A DNA stretch of 64,000 nucleotides, from contig JADJWE010000010.1 in the NCBI GenBank assembly GCA_016716525.1, positions 310,001 through 374,000 on the forward strand, read 5' to 3'. The stretch is from Candidatus Flexicrinis affinis (GTDB lineage: Bacteria; Chloroflexota; Anaerolineae; Aggregatilineales; Phototrophicaceae). The position numbers and the translations under genes are program-made. The notes below the pieces were generated by a model. The model was not told where the DNA came from. It did no database searches and saw only the letters and a list, made by a program, of their open reading frames with translations. This document shows positions 1 to 8,076 of this stretch, piece after piece (position 1 is the first letter of the stretch; the number at the start of each line of letters is the position of its first letter).

Positions 1-373
1 CGACGTGCAGTTGGGCGGCGGCGGCGGTGCCTCCGGGCAGGATGAACTGCGTCAGCTCGGGCAGGCGCTCGGTCATCGCGTCGATGTCGCGCTCCAACGC
101 CGTCACGACCTCGTCCGTGATGCGCACGACCCACGCCGGTTGGGCGTCGAGCGGCGTCGCGAGGTCGGCGCCGAGGTGGAACAGCGTATTCTGCGCGGCG
201 ACCAACGCTTGCCCAACCTCGGCCTGCGGGCTGCACGTGCGCGCCACGCCGATCACCGAATTCAACTCGTCCACCGTCCCGTACGCCTCCACGCGCAAAT
301 GCGCCTTGCTCACGCGTCCTCCTGCGAATAGGCTGGTATAGCCATCGTCGCCGGTCTTTGTGTAGATCTTCAT
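1..373 (-). CDS. Cob(I)alamin adenosyltransferase, PduO/MMAB type (3' end outside window)
   Basis: Converts cob(I)alamin and ATP into adenosylcobalamin in the cytoplasm. Reading the minus strand from ATG at 373, the protein starts MKIYTKTGDDGYTSLF and continues with GGRVSKAHLRVEAYGTVDEL and NSVIGVA. These are the N-terminal ATP-binding signatures of the PduO family, including the TKTGDDG and R-V-x-AYGTVDELNS motifs. About 124 residues are visible and the gene runs off the left edge. It is divergent from recA with a 130-bp gap. It fits the cobalamin-dependent methionine synthase further along the window, although MetH uses methylcobalamin. Confidence 0.9.
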   Translation of the reverse strand, partial: MKIYTKTGDDGYTSLFAGGRVSKAHLRVEAYGTVDELNSVIGVARTCSPQAEVGQALVAAQNTLFHLGADLATPLDAQPAWVVRITDEVVTALERDIDAMTERLPELTQFILPGGTAAAAQLHV

Positions 374-402
374 TGTTGGACTCTCCACTCGGTGATCGAC
401 CG

Positions 403-432
403 TTGACCGATATAGACCAAATGTGCTAAAAT
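403..432 (+). promoter_or_regulatory. Strong sigma-70-type promoter of recA
   Basis: A -35 box TTGACC (403-408) and an extended -10 box TGCTAAAAT (424-432) are separated by 18 bp. Transcription would start near 439, so an upstream in-frame ATG-like start at 423 lies inside the promoter and is excluded. No GAAC-N4-GTTC type LexA box was seen in the gap. Confidence 0.65.
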
Positions 433-503
433 TTGGCGGTAACATTCCATGCGATAGACTCACGACTATGTATACCACATACGCAGAGAAGGACGATCGA
501 GCG

Positions 504-1586
504 ATGGCACCTCGGCGCAAGGCAAAGCAGGACGACGGCGATCTGTTTGACGGCGCCGACGGCGCACCGGTCGAAGAAGGCAAGCGCAAGGCGCTCGAAA
601 GCGCGCTTTCCGACTTGACCAAGCGGTTCGGCGACGGCACGATCGTCGCGCTCGGCGAGGCGACGCACATGGTCGTCGACACCATCCCGACCGGGTCGCT
701 CACGCTGGACATTGCGGTCGGCGTCGGCGGGGTGCCGCGCGGGCGCATCACTGAGATTTACGGGCCGGAGTCGTCGGGCAAGACGACCCTCTGCTTGCAC
801 GTGGTGGCCGAAGCGCAGAAGCGCGGTGGCCTGGCGGCGTTCGTCGACATGGAGCACGCGCTCGACCCGACCTATGCGGCGCGTATCGGCGTCGACCTCA
901 ATCGCCTGTACGTCAGCCAGCCCGATACCGGCGAGCAGGCGTTGGAGATCACCGAGACGCTGGTGCGGTCCGGCGCGTTCGACATCATCGTGATCGACTC
1001 GGTCGCGGCACTGGTCCCGCGCGCGGAAATCGAAGGCGAGATGGGCGACAGCCACGTCGGTCTGCAAGCTCGTCTGATGAGCCAAGCCCTGCGCAAGCTG
1101 GCCGGCGCGATCAAGCAGAGCAACGTGTCGGTCATGTTCACCAACCAGATTCGCGAGAAGGTCGGCATTATCTACGGCAGTCCAGAGACTCAGCCGGGCG
1201 GGCGCGCGCTCAAGTTCTATGCGACCGTGCGCCTCGACATCCGCCGTGTGCAAGCGATCAAGGTCGCCGGCGAAACGATTGGCAACCGCACCAAGGTGCG
1301 CGTGACCAAGAACAAGGTGGCCGCGCCGTTCCGCGAGGCGGAATTCGACATCATGTTCACAGCCGACGAGGCCGGCATCAGCAAGACCGGCGAGATCGTC
1401 GACTTAGGGGTGGACCTCGGTATCATCGACAAGCGTGGCGCGTTCTTCCGCTATGGCGAGTTGATGTTGGGGCAAGGGCGCGAGAACGCGAAGGTGTTCC
1501 TGCGCGAAAACCCGCAGACGGCCAGCGACATCGAGGCGCAGATCCGGGCCAGCAACGTACGGTTGGCGGTCGGCGGAGACGAGTAG
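504..1586 (+). CDS. recA: Recombinase RecA
   Basis: RecA makes ATP-dependent filaments on single-stranded DNA for homologous recombination and SOS induction. The 360-residue product has Walker A GPESSGKTT, the Walker B region FDIIVIDSVAALVPRAEIEG, and loop L2 with NQIREKVGIIYGSPETQPGG, followed by ALKFYATVRLDIRR. The usual DAEHALDP reads DMEHALDP here. The start is chosen at ATG 504 because AGAAGGA lies just upstream and because earlier in-frame starts overlap the promoter. ATG 468 is an alternative. The C-terminus is short and not strongly acidic. The gene is monocistronic, with a repeat-filled gap downstream. Confidence 0.97.
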   Translation: MAPRRKAKQDDGDLFDGADGAPVEEGKRKALESALSDLTKRFGDGTIVALGEATHMVVDTIPTGSLTLDIAVGVGGVPRGRITEIYGPESSGKTTLCLHVVAEAQKRGGLAAFVDMEHALDPTYAARIGVDLNRLYVSQPDTGEQALEITETLVRSGAFDIIVIDSVAALVPRAEIEGEMGDSHVGLQARLMSQALRKLAGAIKQSNVSVMFTNQIREKVGIIYGSPETQPGGRALKFYATVRLDIRRVQAIKVAGETIGNRTKVRVTKNKVAAPFREAEFDIMFTADEAGISKTGEIVDLGVDLGIIDKRGAFFRYGELMLGQGRENAKVFLRENPQTASDIEAQIRASNVRLAVGGDE

Positions 1587-2003
1587 CGATCGCGTGATTT
1601 GTGGGCGAGTCCGTCAGCAAACGGCGGATTGAACCACAGAGGACGCGGAGAACACAGAGAAGGACACAGGGCGAGCCCACGGCTCGCCCTGATGATTCCC
1701 ACGATATCGTGGTCTCCGTCGGACGCGATGTATCGCGCCCCTACGAATCACCGCGCCGGATTGCGGAGCATGCACGCGGGCGACCCGCCGCCGGGTGCGC
1801 TGCAGCCTTTGTGGATCAACGTCTTTCCCGTGGACGCGATGTATCGCGTCCCTACGACACCGCGCCGGTTTCGCCCCTCTCCCTCAGGGAGAGGGGGTTG
1901 GGGGTGAGGGCTAGTGCCGGTCGCCCCTACGACCCACCGCTGGGTGCGCTGCGTCAGTTCTTGCCCTTACTCATCACTCAAGACTCATCACTCATCACTT
2001 CCC
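1587..2003. repeat. Composite intergenic repeat array
   Basis: No gene is visible in this 417-bp gap. It holds several repeat families found elsewhere in the window. Two copies of GACGCGATGTATCGCG followed by CCCTACGA lie near 1718-1745 and 1833-1857. A 23-bp palindrome built on CCTCTCCCTCAGGGAGAGG lies at 1874-1896. A GGTCGCCCCTACGAC motif lies at 1919-1933. A run of ACTCATCACTCA-like repeats lies at 1973-2000. Confidence 0.7.
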
Positions 2004-2645
2004 CTACCCCCGGCGCGCCTGAGCGAACAGGCTGACGAGCAGTTGGGCGGTGTCGCGCAGATAGTCGATTTGCGCGGGCGAGCCGTCGAACCGGCGCGAG
2101 ACCAGCGTGCTGCCGATGCCGAACGCGACCGCCCCGGCGCGCACGAAATCCGCGAGGTTCGGATCGTCGATGCCGCCGGTGGGGACGAAATGTACGTCGT
2201 CCAGCGGCGCGCGAAGCTGCGCGAGGTACTTCGGGCCGGCCGGCATCGCGGGGAACAGCTTGACGTAGCGCGCCCCTGCTCGAACGGCCGTGCGCACCTC
2301 GGTGGCCGTATACGCGCCGGGGATCGGCTCGATGCCCCGCTGGCGCGCGCGTTCGATCACCGGCGGGAACGTGTCCGGCATCACCACGAACTGTGCTCCG
2401 GCCCCGACCGCTGCGTCGAACTGCTCGACGGTCAGCACGGTGCCGGCGCCGACCAGCATGCGTCCCTGCCACTGACGCGCCAGTCCGGCGATCATGTCGA
2501 GCGCGCCCGGCGAGTTCATCGTGACCTCGACCGCGCGGACACCGCCTTCGTGCAGCGCGGACGCGATCGCGTGGACCTGTGCCGCGTGATCGCCGCGTAC
2601 GATGGCGATGATGCCGGTCGACGTGATGATCGACATATCGGTCAT
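2004..2645 (-). CDS. eda: 2-dehydro-3-deoxy-6-phosphogluconate (KDPG) aldolase
   Basis: Class I aldolase splitting KDPG into pyruvate and glyceraldehyde 3-phosphate, the last step of Entner-Doudoroff and hexuronate breakdown. The 213-residue product shows GIIAIVRGD, RAVEVTMNSPGAL, LVGAGTVLT, a Schiff-base lysine in YVKLFPA, and FVPTGGIDDPNLADF. The start is ATG 2645, with AAAGGGA about 8 nt upstream; longer readings enter a repeat element. It is the last gene of the minus-strand catabolic operon and follows the KDG kinase, so the two should act in sequence. Confidence 0.93.
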   Translation of the reverse strand: MTDMSIITSTGIIAIVRGDHAAQVHAIASALHEGGVRAVEVTMNSPGALDMIAGLARQWQGRMLVGAGTVLTVEQFDAAVGAGAQFVVMPDTFPPVIERARQRGIEPIPGAYTATEVRTAVRAGARYVKLFPAMPAGPKYLAQLRAPLDDVHFVPTGGIDDPNLADFVRAGAVAFGIGSTLVSRRFDGSPAQIDYLRDTAQLLVSLFAQARRG

Positions 2646-2672
2646 GGAACATTCCCTTTCAACGCAGCAGTT

Positions 2673-2791
2673 GGGGCGCTGCCCCAAGCCCCGGCAGGAG
2701 TTTGCACTCCTGCACCTCGTCACTCGCGGTTTGATGCCGCATGCGGCATCAAACCGCAGAAACGGGAGTCCAGAGGGCGAAAGCCCTTTGG
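2673..2791. repeat. Triple-hairpin dispersed element, copy A (32-bp central palindrome)
   Basis: This element sits between kdgK and eda in the same transcript. It has an outer hairpin GGGGCGCTGCCCC at 2673-2685 and a GGAG/CTCC hairpin. A perfect 32-bp palindrome (2726-2757, left arm GCGGTTTGATGCCGCA) follows, then a CAGAGGGCGAAAGCCCTTTG hairpin. It is related to copies at 8077, 9443, 13241 and 59322. One flank looks rearranged relative to those copies. Confidence 0.65.
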
Positions 2792-2814
2792 AAATCGTCT
2801 TCTCTTGTTGCCCC

Positions 2815-3783
2815 TCACCGCCGAAGCAGCGCGGACTGATCGCGCATGACGCGCTCGACCTCGGCGCGGGTGACGAAGGCGATATCGCCGGCCAGCGACA
2901 ATTTTAGCGCGGCGAGCGCGGCGGCAAAACGCAGGGCGGTCTCCAGCGGTGCGCCGGCCCGCAGTTGGTCGATCACGCCGGACGTGAAAGCGTCACCTGC
3001 GCCTAGGCGGTCGATGATCGTGGTCGGCACGGCGTCGACATGATGCGCCGTCGTACCGTCATACGCCGCCGCACCCTGCTCGCCGGACGTCACGATCACC
3101 GTACCGCCCCAGCGGTCGTGCAGTATGTGCGCGACATCGCCCAACTCGCCTTTGACGCCAAACAGCGCATCGGCGTCACGGCGGGCGACGAACGTGATGT
3201 CGGCAGCTTTGCACAACGGTTCGAGGGCCGCGCCGGCGGTCTGCGGCGGCCACAGCAGCGCGCGATAGTTGACGTCGAACGAGACTGTCAGGCCGGCAGC
3301 GCGCGCGCGGTCGAGCGCGGCGCGTACGGTCTGCGCACACGTGTCGCTCAACGCCGGCGTAATGCCAGTGAGATGCAGCCAGCGCGCCTGCTCGATCCAT
3401 CCGGCCGGGACGTCCTCGGGGCGCATCAGGCTGGCGGCCGAGTGCTTGCGGTCGTACCAGACCTGAATCCCGCGCGGTGACGGCCCCAGCTCCACGAAAT
3501 AGAGCCCAAGCCGCGCCTTCGGATCGAACGCGACGGCGTCGCAGTCGACGCCGTAGCCGCGCATGGTGCGCACGAGTTGATGTCCGAGCGGGTTGTCCGG
3601 CACGCGCGAGAACCACGCCGCACGATGGCCGAGCCACGCGAGGTTGGCCGCCACGGTCGACTCGGCGCCGCCGAAGCTGATCGCCAGCGTTTCGGCCTGA
3701 CCGAGGCGCAGCGGCGGCGGCGGAACGATCCGCAGCATGGTCTCGCCCAGTGTCACGACATCGAAGCGGCGTGGTTCGTTCAT
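2815..3783 (-). CDS. kdgK: 2-keto-3-deoxygluconate kinase, PfkB family
   Basis: Phosphorylates 2-keto-3-deoxygluconate to KDPG, feeding the aldolase encoded downstream. The product of about 322 residues begins RFDVVTLGETMLR, with an N-terminal GGAESTVAANLAWLG substrate region. It ends with the PfkB signature DRLGAGDAFTSGVI, whose Asp is the catalytic base. YFVELG and SVSFDVNYR-like segments match KDG kinases. ATG 3783 is used; a GTG at 3789 would overlap the stop of the upstream SDR gene in a GTGA arrangement, so translation is likely coupled. Confidence 0.88.
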   Translation of the reverse strand: MNEPRRFDVVTLGETMLRIVPPPPLRLGQAETLAISFGGAESTVAANLAWLGHRAAWFSRVPDNPLGHQLVRTMRGYGVDCDAVAFDPKARLGLYFVELGPSPRGIQVWYDRKHSAASLMRPEDVPAGWIEQARWLHLTGITPALSDTCAQTVRAALDRARAAGLTVSFDVNYRALLWPPQTAGAALEPLCKAADITFVARRDADALFGVKGELGDVAHILHDRWGGTVIVTSGEQGAAAYDGTTAHHVDAVPTTIIDRLGAGDAFTSGVIDQLRAGAPLETALRFAAALAALKLSLAGDIAFVTRAEVERVMRDQSALLRR

Positions 3784-3785
3784 CG

Positions 3786-4772
3786 TCACACGCTGGCGAC
3801 GACCCGCCGCGTCGCCGCGTCGTCGATCATCTTGAAAATGTCGTACTCCGGCACGTAGCCGAGCACGTCCATGGCCTTCTGGATGCTGGTTTCGTAGCGG
3901 TAGTCGGTGGTGAACAGCCGCACCTCGCGCACCGGCAGGCCGGTGATCCGCGACATGTAGCGGATCGCCTCGTCGAACTTGAAGCTGTGCCGCCCGCCGA
4001 TGTTGAACGTCTCGCCCACGGCGGCATCATGCGTGAGGCCCAGCGCGATCCATTTGCACAGGTCGCGCACGTCGCACACGCCCATCATGAACGGCTCGCC
4101 GTTCTGGTTGAGGCTGATGTAGTGCTGCTCGGATTCGGTGGCTACGGCCTGTAACGCCGCGATCGTCTTCTGCACCGGCTCGGTCTGCGGCATGCCCTGA
4201 AGCTGGCGAATCTTGGCGTTGACGTGGAAGCGTGGGCCGGAAACAGGCCCGGTCGCGTCGAGCAGCTCGTCAGCCGTCTGCGTGTGCGAGAAGCGCAGGA
4301 TGACATACGGGATGTCGTGCTGCTCGCCGAGGTTGCGCACCATCGTCTCACCCAGCAGTTTGGTCATGCCGTACGGGCTGGTGGGCAGGGTCGGGTGGTC
4401 TTCGGTGATCGGCAGGCTGCGCGGGTTCAGCTCGGGATAGACCTCGCCCGAGCTGGCAAACGCGAAGCGCTTCAGCCCGCGCCCCTTCGCTGCCGACAGC
4501 AGTTGAAACGTGCCGGTGACGTTGATCTCGAACAGCCGCGTGAGATCCTTCGGATGCCACGCCATGAGCGCGGCGAGATGCGCGACCGCCTCGACCCCGT
4601 CCAGCGCCCGTTCGAGCGCATCGTTGTCGTTGAGGCTGCCTGCGAGGGCGTCGTCCAGTCGGTCCGACGGCTTGACGAGATCGAAGCCGCGCACCCAATG
4701 GCCCTGCGATTTCAGATAGTCGGCCAGCGCGGAACCGATCCGCCCGCTGGCCCCGGTAACGAGGACACGCAT
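3786..4772 (-). CDS. NAD-dependent epimerase/dehydratase (extended SDR)
   Basis: Extended short-chain dehydrogenase of 328 residues. It has the N-terminal nucleotide motif TGASGRIG, the HLAALM segment, FASSGEVYPE and the YGMTK catalytic YxxxK pair. A conserved VCDVRDLCKWI and FNIGG block follow, as in UDP-sugar epimerase-like proteins. The substrate cannot be set from sequence. Its place between the ABC importer and the KDG kinase suggests oxidation or epimerisation of an imported sugar or uronate. It lies a few bases downstream of the permease gene and is coupled to kdgK. Confidence 0.85.
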   Translation of the reverse strand: MRVLVTGASGRIGSALADYLKSQGHWVRGFDLVKPSDRLDDALAGSLNDNDALERALDGVEAVAHLAALMAWHPKDLTRLFEINVTGTFQLLSAAKGRGLKRFAFASSGEVYPELNPRSLPITEDHPTLPTSPYGMTKLLGETMVRNLGEQHDIPYVILRFSHTQTADELLDATGPVSGPRFHVNAKIRQLQGMPQTEPVQKTIAALQAVATESEQHYISLNQNGEPFMMGVCDVRDLCKWIALGLTHDAAVGETFNIGGRHSFKFDEAIRYMSRITGLPVREVRLFTTDYRYETSIQKAMDVLGYVPEYDIFKMIDDAATRRVVASV

Positions 4773-4781
4773 AGTAACGCT

Positions 4782-5660
4782 TTACCCTTTCAGGCCGCCT
4801 AGCGCGAGGCCGCCCCGCAAATACCGCTGCATAATCGCAAACACGACTAACGCCGGCAGCGCAGCGACTACCGACGTCGCCATCATTTGCTCGATCTCGA
4901 TCACGTATTGGCCGATGAACGAATACAGGCCGAGGGAGATCACCCACTGCTGCGTGTTACTGGTCAGCACGAACGCCAACAGGTAGTGATTCCAGCCTTC
5001 GAGGAAGATGAACAGCGCCGTTGCGGCGATGCCGGGCATCGCCAGCGGAAGGGTGACGCGGATGAAGGCTTGAAAGCCGTTGCATCCGTCCACCAGCGCC
5101 GCCTCTTCGAATTCGTGCGGGATGGTTTGGATATACCCCCACAACACCCAGATCGCCATCGGCAGCATGAATGTCGTGAACGCGATCGTCACGCCCAGCG
5201 TCGTGTCGATCAGCTTGAAATCCCGGAAGATCAGGAAGATCGGCACGATCAGTGCCGACGCCGGCAGCAGTTGACACAACAAAACCAGAAAGATGAAAAC
5301 CATTCGCCCGCGGAAGCGGAAGCGATTGAGGCTGTAGGATGCCAACAGCGCGGCAGGCAGGACGATAGCCGTCCCGCCGAGCGTAATCGCGATGGTGTTG
5401 CCGAGCCACGTCGCCAGCGGGCGTTCGGCGAAGATCGACTGATAGGCTTCGATACTGAACTGGTCGGGCAGCAGCAGCGGCGCGTTGGTGAGGCTGTACC
5501 CTTCCGGTGTGAACGAGGCCATCACCATCCAGTAAAACGGGTAGACCACCGCGATGGTCGATGTCACCACCAACACGAAGAAGCCGAAACCGGCGATCAT
5601 GTGGCGGCGGCGAGCTTGCGCCTTGAGTGCGAGGTCGACTTCGAGGGGAGTGGGCGGCAA
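4782..5660 (-). CDS. Sugar ABC transporter permease, MalG/CUT1 type
   Basis: Inner-membrane permease of 292 residues with about six hydrophobic segments. The first spans roughly residues 22-45, in FGFFVLVVTSTIAVVYPFYW. It carries the cytoplasmic EAA loop EEAALVDGCNGFQAFIRVTL, which docks the ATPase. It pairs with the MalF-like permease directly upstream (6-nt gap) and the binding protein before that. No ATPase gene is in the operon, as is common for CUT1 systems that share a MsmX-like ATPase encoded elsewhere. Confidence 0.92.
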   Translation of the reverse strand: MPPTPLEVDLALKAQARRRHMIAGFGFFVLVVTSTIAVVYPFYWMVMASFTPEGYSLTNAPLLLPDQFSIEAYQSIFAERPLATWLGNTIAITLGGTAIVLPAALLASYSLNRFRFRGRMVFIFLVLLCQLLPASALIVPIFLIFRDFKLIDTTLGVTIAFTTFMLPMAIWVLWGYIQTIPHEFEEAALVDGCNGFQAFIRVTLPLAMPGIAATALFIFLEGWNHYLLAFVLTSNTQQWVISLGLYSFIGQYVIEIEQMMATSVVAALPALVVFAIMQRYLRGGLALGGLKG

Positions 5661-5666
5661 AGGCGC

Positions 5667-6569
5667 TCATGTTTCAACCCTCTTCTCGTCGCGGCGCAGG
5701 ATGACGAAGTAGGTCACGACCAGCACCAAGCTCAGCACGAACGACAGCATCGCCAAGGCCGAACCGCGCCCGAGACGGTTGTTGATGAACGCCTCTTGAT
5801 ACGTGTAGACCGACAGCACGCGCGTCGCATCGCCCGGGCCGCCCTGCGTCAGCGTCCATGCGATCGTGAACAGCTTGGACGACCAGATCGTCAGCAGCGT
5901 GATCATCGTGATGCTGGCCGTACGGATCGACGGCATCGTGATGTGCAGGAAACGCTGGCGGGGGTTGGCCCCATCGACCTCGGCCGCCTCGTACAGCTCG
6001 GCCGGGATGCTCTGCAGGCTCGCCAGCAGGATCAGCGTGACGGCAGGGAACAGCCGCCAGCTCGTCGTGATGATGATGCTGAGCATGGCCGTGTCGGACG
6101 AATACAACCATGTTCGGCCGGATTCGATGACCCCAAGCCCTTTCAGAACCTGATTGATCGGCCCGATCTGCGGGTTGAACATGACGAACCAGATCAGCGT
6201 GACGACCAGCCACGGTGTTGCCCACGGGATGATCATCAACGTACGCACCAGCCACCGCATGCGGAAGTTCTGATTCAGGATGACCGCGACGAACAATCCG
6301 ACGGTGTAGCTGATAACCACCGTGCCGGCCGTATACACCAGCGTACGCGTAACCGACGTCCAAAAGTCGTCGCGGTTCAGCATGCGCGTGTAGTTTTCGA
6401 GGCCGACGTATTCTCGCTGCGAGAAGCGCAAGAGCTGCGCATCCGTAAAGCTGATCTCTGCGCTGTACACCATCGGATAGAAGATGACCAGCACCATGAT
6501 AATGGCCGCCGGCACCAGCAGAAGATACGGGATCATTCTGCCGCGAAGCGTGTACGTCACCGCGGGCAC
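5667..6569 (-). CDS. Sugar ABC transporter permease, MalF/CUT1 type
   Basis: Inner-membrane permease of 300 residues with six predicted membrane segments. Recognisable parts are IPYLLLVPAAIIMVLVIFYP at the N-terminus, WATPWLVVTLIWFVMFNPQ, and the EAA loop YEAAEVDGANPRQRFLHITM. It forms the heterodimeric channel with the next gene. Together with the 6639-7895 binding protein it should import a mono- or oligosaccharide or uronate used by the surrounding enzymes. A strong RNA hairpin separates it from the binding-protein gene. Confidence 0.92.
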   Translation of the reverse strand: MPAVTYTLRGRMIPYLLLVPAAIIMVLVIFYPMVYSAEISFTDAQLLRFSQREYVGLENYTRMLNRDDFWTSVTRTLVYTAGTVVISYTVGLFVAVILNQNFRMRWLVRTLMIIPWATPWLVVTLIWFVMFNPQIGPINQVLKGLGVIESGRTWLYSSDTAMLSIIITTSWRLFPAVTLILLASLQSIPAELYEAAEVDGANPRQRFLHITMPSIRTASITMITLLTIWSSKLFTIAWTLTQGGPGDATRVLSVYTYQEAFINNRLGRGSALAMLSFVLSLVLVVTYFVILRRDEKRVET

Positions 6570-6591
6570 CCTTTCTACTCAGTAGCCAATA

Positions 6592-6623
6592 CGAGGCAGA
6601 CCGGGTTTGCCCGATCTGCCTCG
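6592..6623 (-). promoter_or_regulatory. Intercistronic hairpin between binding protein and permease genes
   Basis: A perfect 14-bp stem (arms CGAGGCAGATCGGG and CCCGGTCTGCCTCG) with a CAAA loop sits between the binding-protein stop and the permease start. On the coding strand it is not followed by a T-run. It therefore looks like an mRNA-stabilising or partial-attenuation structure that keeps binding-protein mRNA more abundant than permease mRNA, as in other binding-protein operons. Confidence 0.7.
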
Positions 6624-6638
6624 TTGGAGCGCGGCGGA

Positions 6639-7895
6639 TTACATCTGGTCTTCGAGGAATTCCTCTACTTCTTCCTGAAGCTCGGCCATCGCCTCTTCGA
6701 CCGGCTTGTCGTCATACATGACCTCAACCAGCTTGTTGTTGATCATGGATTGCAGACTGCCGTGGTAGATCTCGAGGCCCGGCGCGGCAACCGGCACGTA
6801 ATTGGCGAGGTCTTCGGCGAAGAAGGCGAACCACGGGTTGTCGCCCAGATAGCCTTCGGAGACGGAGCCTTCGACCGGGTTGATCGTGCCGCTGCTGTTG
6901 GTCCAGACCTGCCCCCACTCGGTGGTGGCGATCGACTTGATGTACTCGCACGCCACTGCAAACGTCTCGTCGTCGAGGCCGGCGGCGATGCCGATCAGGT
7001 TGTTCGGGCCGCCGGTCGGCAAGCCGCTGTCGGTCGGGATACGGTGGATCTCGACGTTAGCCGCCAGTTCCGGATTCTGTTCGCTGACGACCGCCCAGTA
7101 CCACGGGCCGTCGATCGTCATAGCGACCTTGCCGCTGTTAAAGAACGCATACTGCGACGGCGCGCCGTCGACGCCGATCGGCATTACGCCGGCATCGAAG
7201 AGATCCTTGAAGAACTGCACGCCCTGAATGACCTCAGGTTCGGTGAACGCGGGTTGTCCGTCCTTCGTCCAGTGGCCGCCATAGCCGACCACCATGTCGA
7301 GCACCGACTCGTAGAAGCGCGAGTGCGCAGTGTTGGTCAGCACGAGGCCGAACTCTTCGTTGGCGGGGTTCGTCAGCGCGATGGCCGCGGCCTTGAACTC
7401 TTCGAAGTTCGTCGGGATTTCAACGCCGGCGGCTTCGAACATTGGCTTGTTGACCCACAACGCGAGCGTGCGGGCCGACAGGTTCAGCGCATAGATGTTG
7501 CCCTCTTCATCGACGGCATAGCTGTCCTGTCCGTCGACCTTCTCGACGATGTCGGTGCCGGCGAAGCAGTCGTTCAGCGGGGCCAGCACGCCGAGGTTCA
7601 TGTACTCGAACACGTTGAAGCCGGTGACCTCAAGCAGCTCGGGTGGGGTGCCTGCAGCAACCTGCAAGTTGATCTGGTTCCAAAGTTGGTCGATCGGGAA
7701 CGCAAAGCGCTCGATCGTGACGTTCGGATTGGCTTCCATGAAGGCATCAGTGGTGCCTTCCCAGAACGGCAGGTAGGCGGGATCTTCCCACTGCCACGAA
7801 GCTAAACGGAGGGTCACCGGGTCGTCCTGTGCAGAGACGGAGAACACGGCAATTAGGCTCAAAAGTGCGACGACAACAATCAGACGGCGCTTCAT
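6639..7895 (-). CDS. Extracellular sugar-binding protein of ABC importer
   Basis: Solute-binding protein of 418 residues (family 1, MalE-like). An N-terminal signal peptide has a KRR start and the hydrophobic stretch LIVVVALLSLIAVFSVSA, with likely cleavage before QDDP. There is no lipobox cysteine, so it is not an obvious lipoprotein. The mature part shows LRLASWQWEDPAY, FEAAGVEIPTNFEEF and VAMTIDGPWYW, typical of CUT1 binding proteins. AAGGAG precedes the ATG by 9 nt. It is the first gene of the import operon and has its own promoter and operator at 8013-8041. Confidence 0.92.
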   Translation of the reverse strand: MKRRLIVVVALLSLIAVFSVSAQDDPVTLRLASWQWEDPAYLPFWEGTTDAFMEANPNVTIERFAFPIDQLWNQINLQVAAGTPPELLEVTGFNVFEYMNLGVLAPLNDCFAGTDIVEKVDGQDSYAVDEEGNIYALNLSARTLALWVNKPMFEAAGVEIPTNFEEFKAAAIALTNPANEEFGLVLTNTAHSRFYESVLDMVVGYGGHWTKDGQPAFTEPEVIQGVQFFKDLFDAGVMPIGVDGAPSQYAFFNSGKVAMTIDGPWYWAVVSEQNPELAANVEIHRIPTDSGLPTGGPNNLIGIAAGLDDETFAVACEYIKSIATTEWGQVWTNSSGTINPVEGSVSEGYLGDNPWFAFFAEDLANYVPVAAPGLEIYHGSLQSMINNKLVEVMYDDKPVEEAMAELQEEVEEFLEDQM

Positions 7896-8012
7896 GGATT
7901 AACTCTCCTTAGTTTCCAACGGATCGAAAGCGCGGATGGGGGACTGGTAACGGCAGTCATCAATCAAAGGCCTCCCTCCTTGACTGAATCGCCCTCAGCG
8001 ATCGACAGCGAG

Positions 8013-8041
8013 AATATAGAATACATTCCTATATTATGCAA
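8013..8041 (-). promoter_or_regulatory. Promoter of the sugar-import operon
   Basis: On the minus strand, TTGCAT (8041-8036) is followed by exactly 17 bp and TATATT (8018-8013). This gives a transcription start near 8006 and a leader of about 110 nt before the binding-protein ATG. The spacer and -10 box are overlapped by a palindrome (8016-8032), so repression by a dimeric regulator is likely. Confidence 0.65.
8016..8032. promoter_or_regulatory. Putative IclR-family operator, site 1
   Basis: ATAGAATACATTCCTAT is a 17-bp near-palindrome lying over the -10 box of the import promoter. A second palindrome, ATAGGAAATCATCCTAT, lies at 11447-11463 and matches it at 12 of 17 positions. A TCCTATrTTATGCA direct repeat at 8027-8040 and 8047-8060 (20-bp period) may extend the site. 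The IclR gene at 9576-10385 lies between the two sites and is the natural candidate to bind them. Confidence 0.5.
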
Positions 8042-8076
8042 ATCCCTCCTATGTTATGCACGTCGATGCCGTTAAG

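Noticed and set aside
374..503. LexA/SOS box or cobalamin riboswitch between the adenosyltransferase and recA genes
   Set aside because: No GAAC-N4-GTTC palindrome or other clear operator was seen. The gap is also too short and lacks the B12 box for a cobalamin riboswitch.
4887..7805. 972-codon open frame on the plus strand
   Set aside because: It is antisense to two permeases and a binding protein with clear families. Its composition (Arg, His, Asp, Gln) is typical of antisense frames in high-GC DNA.
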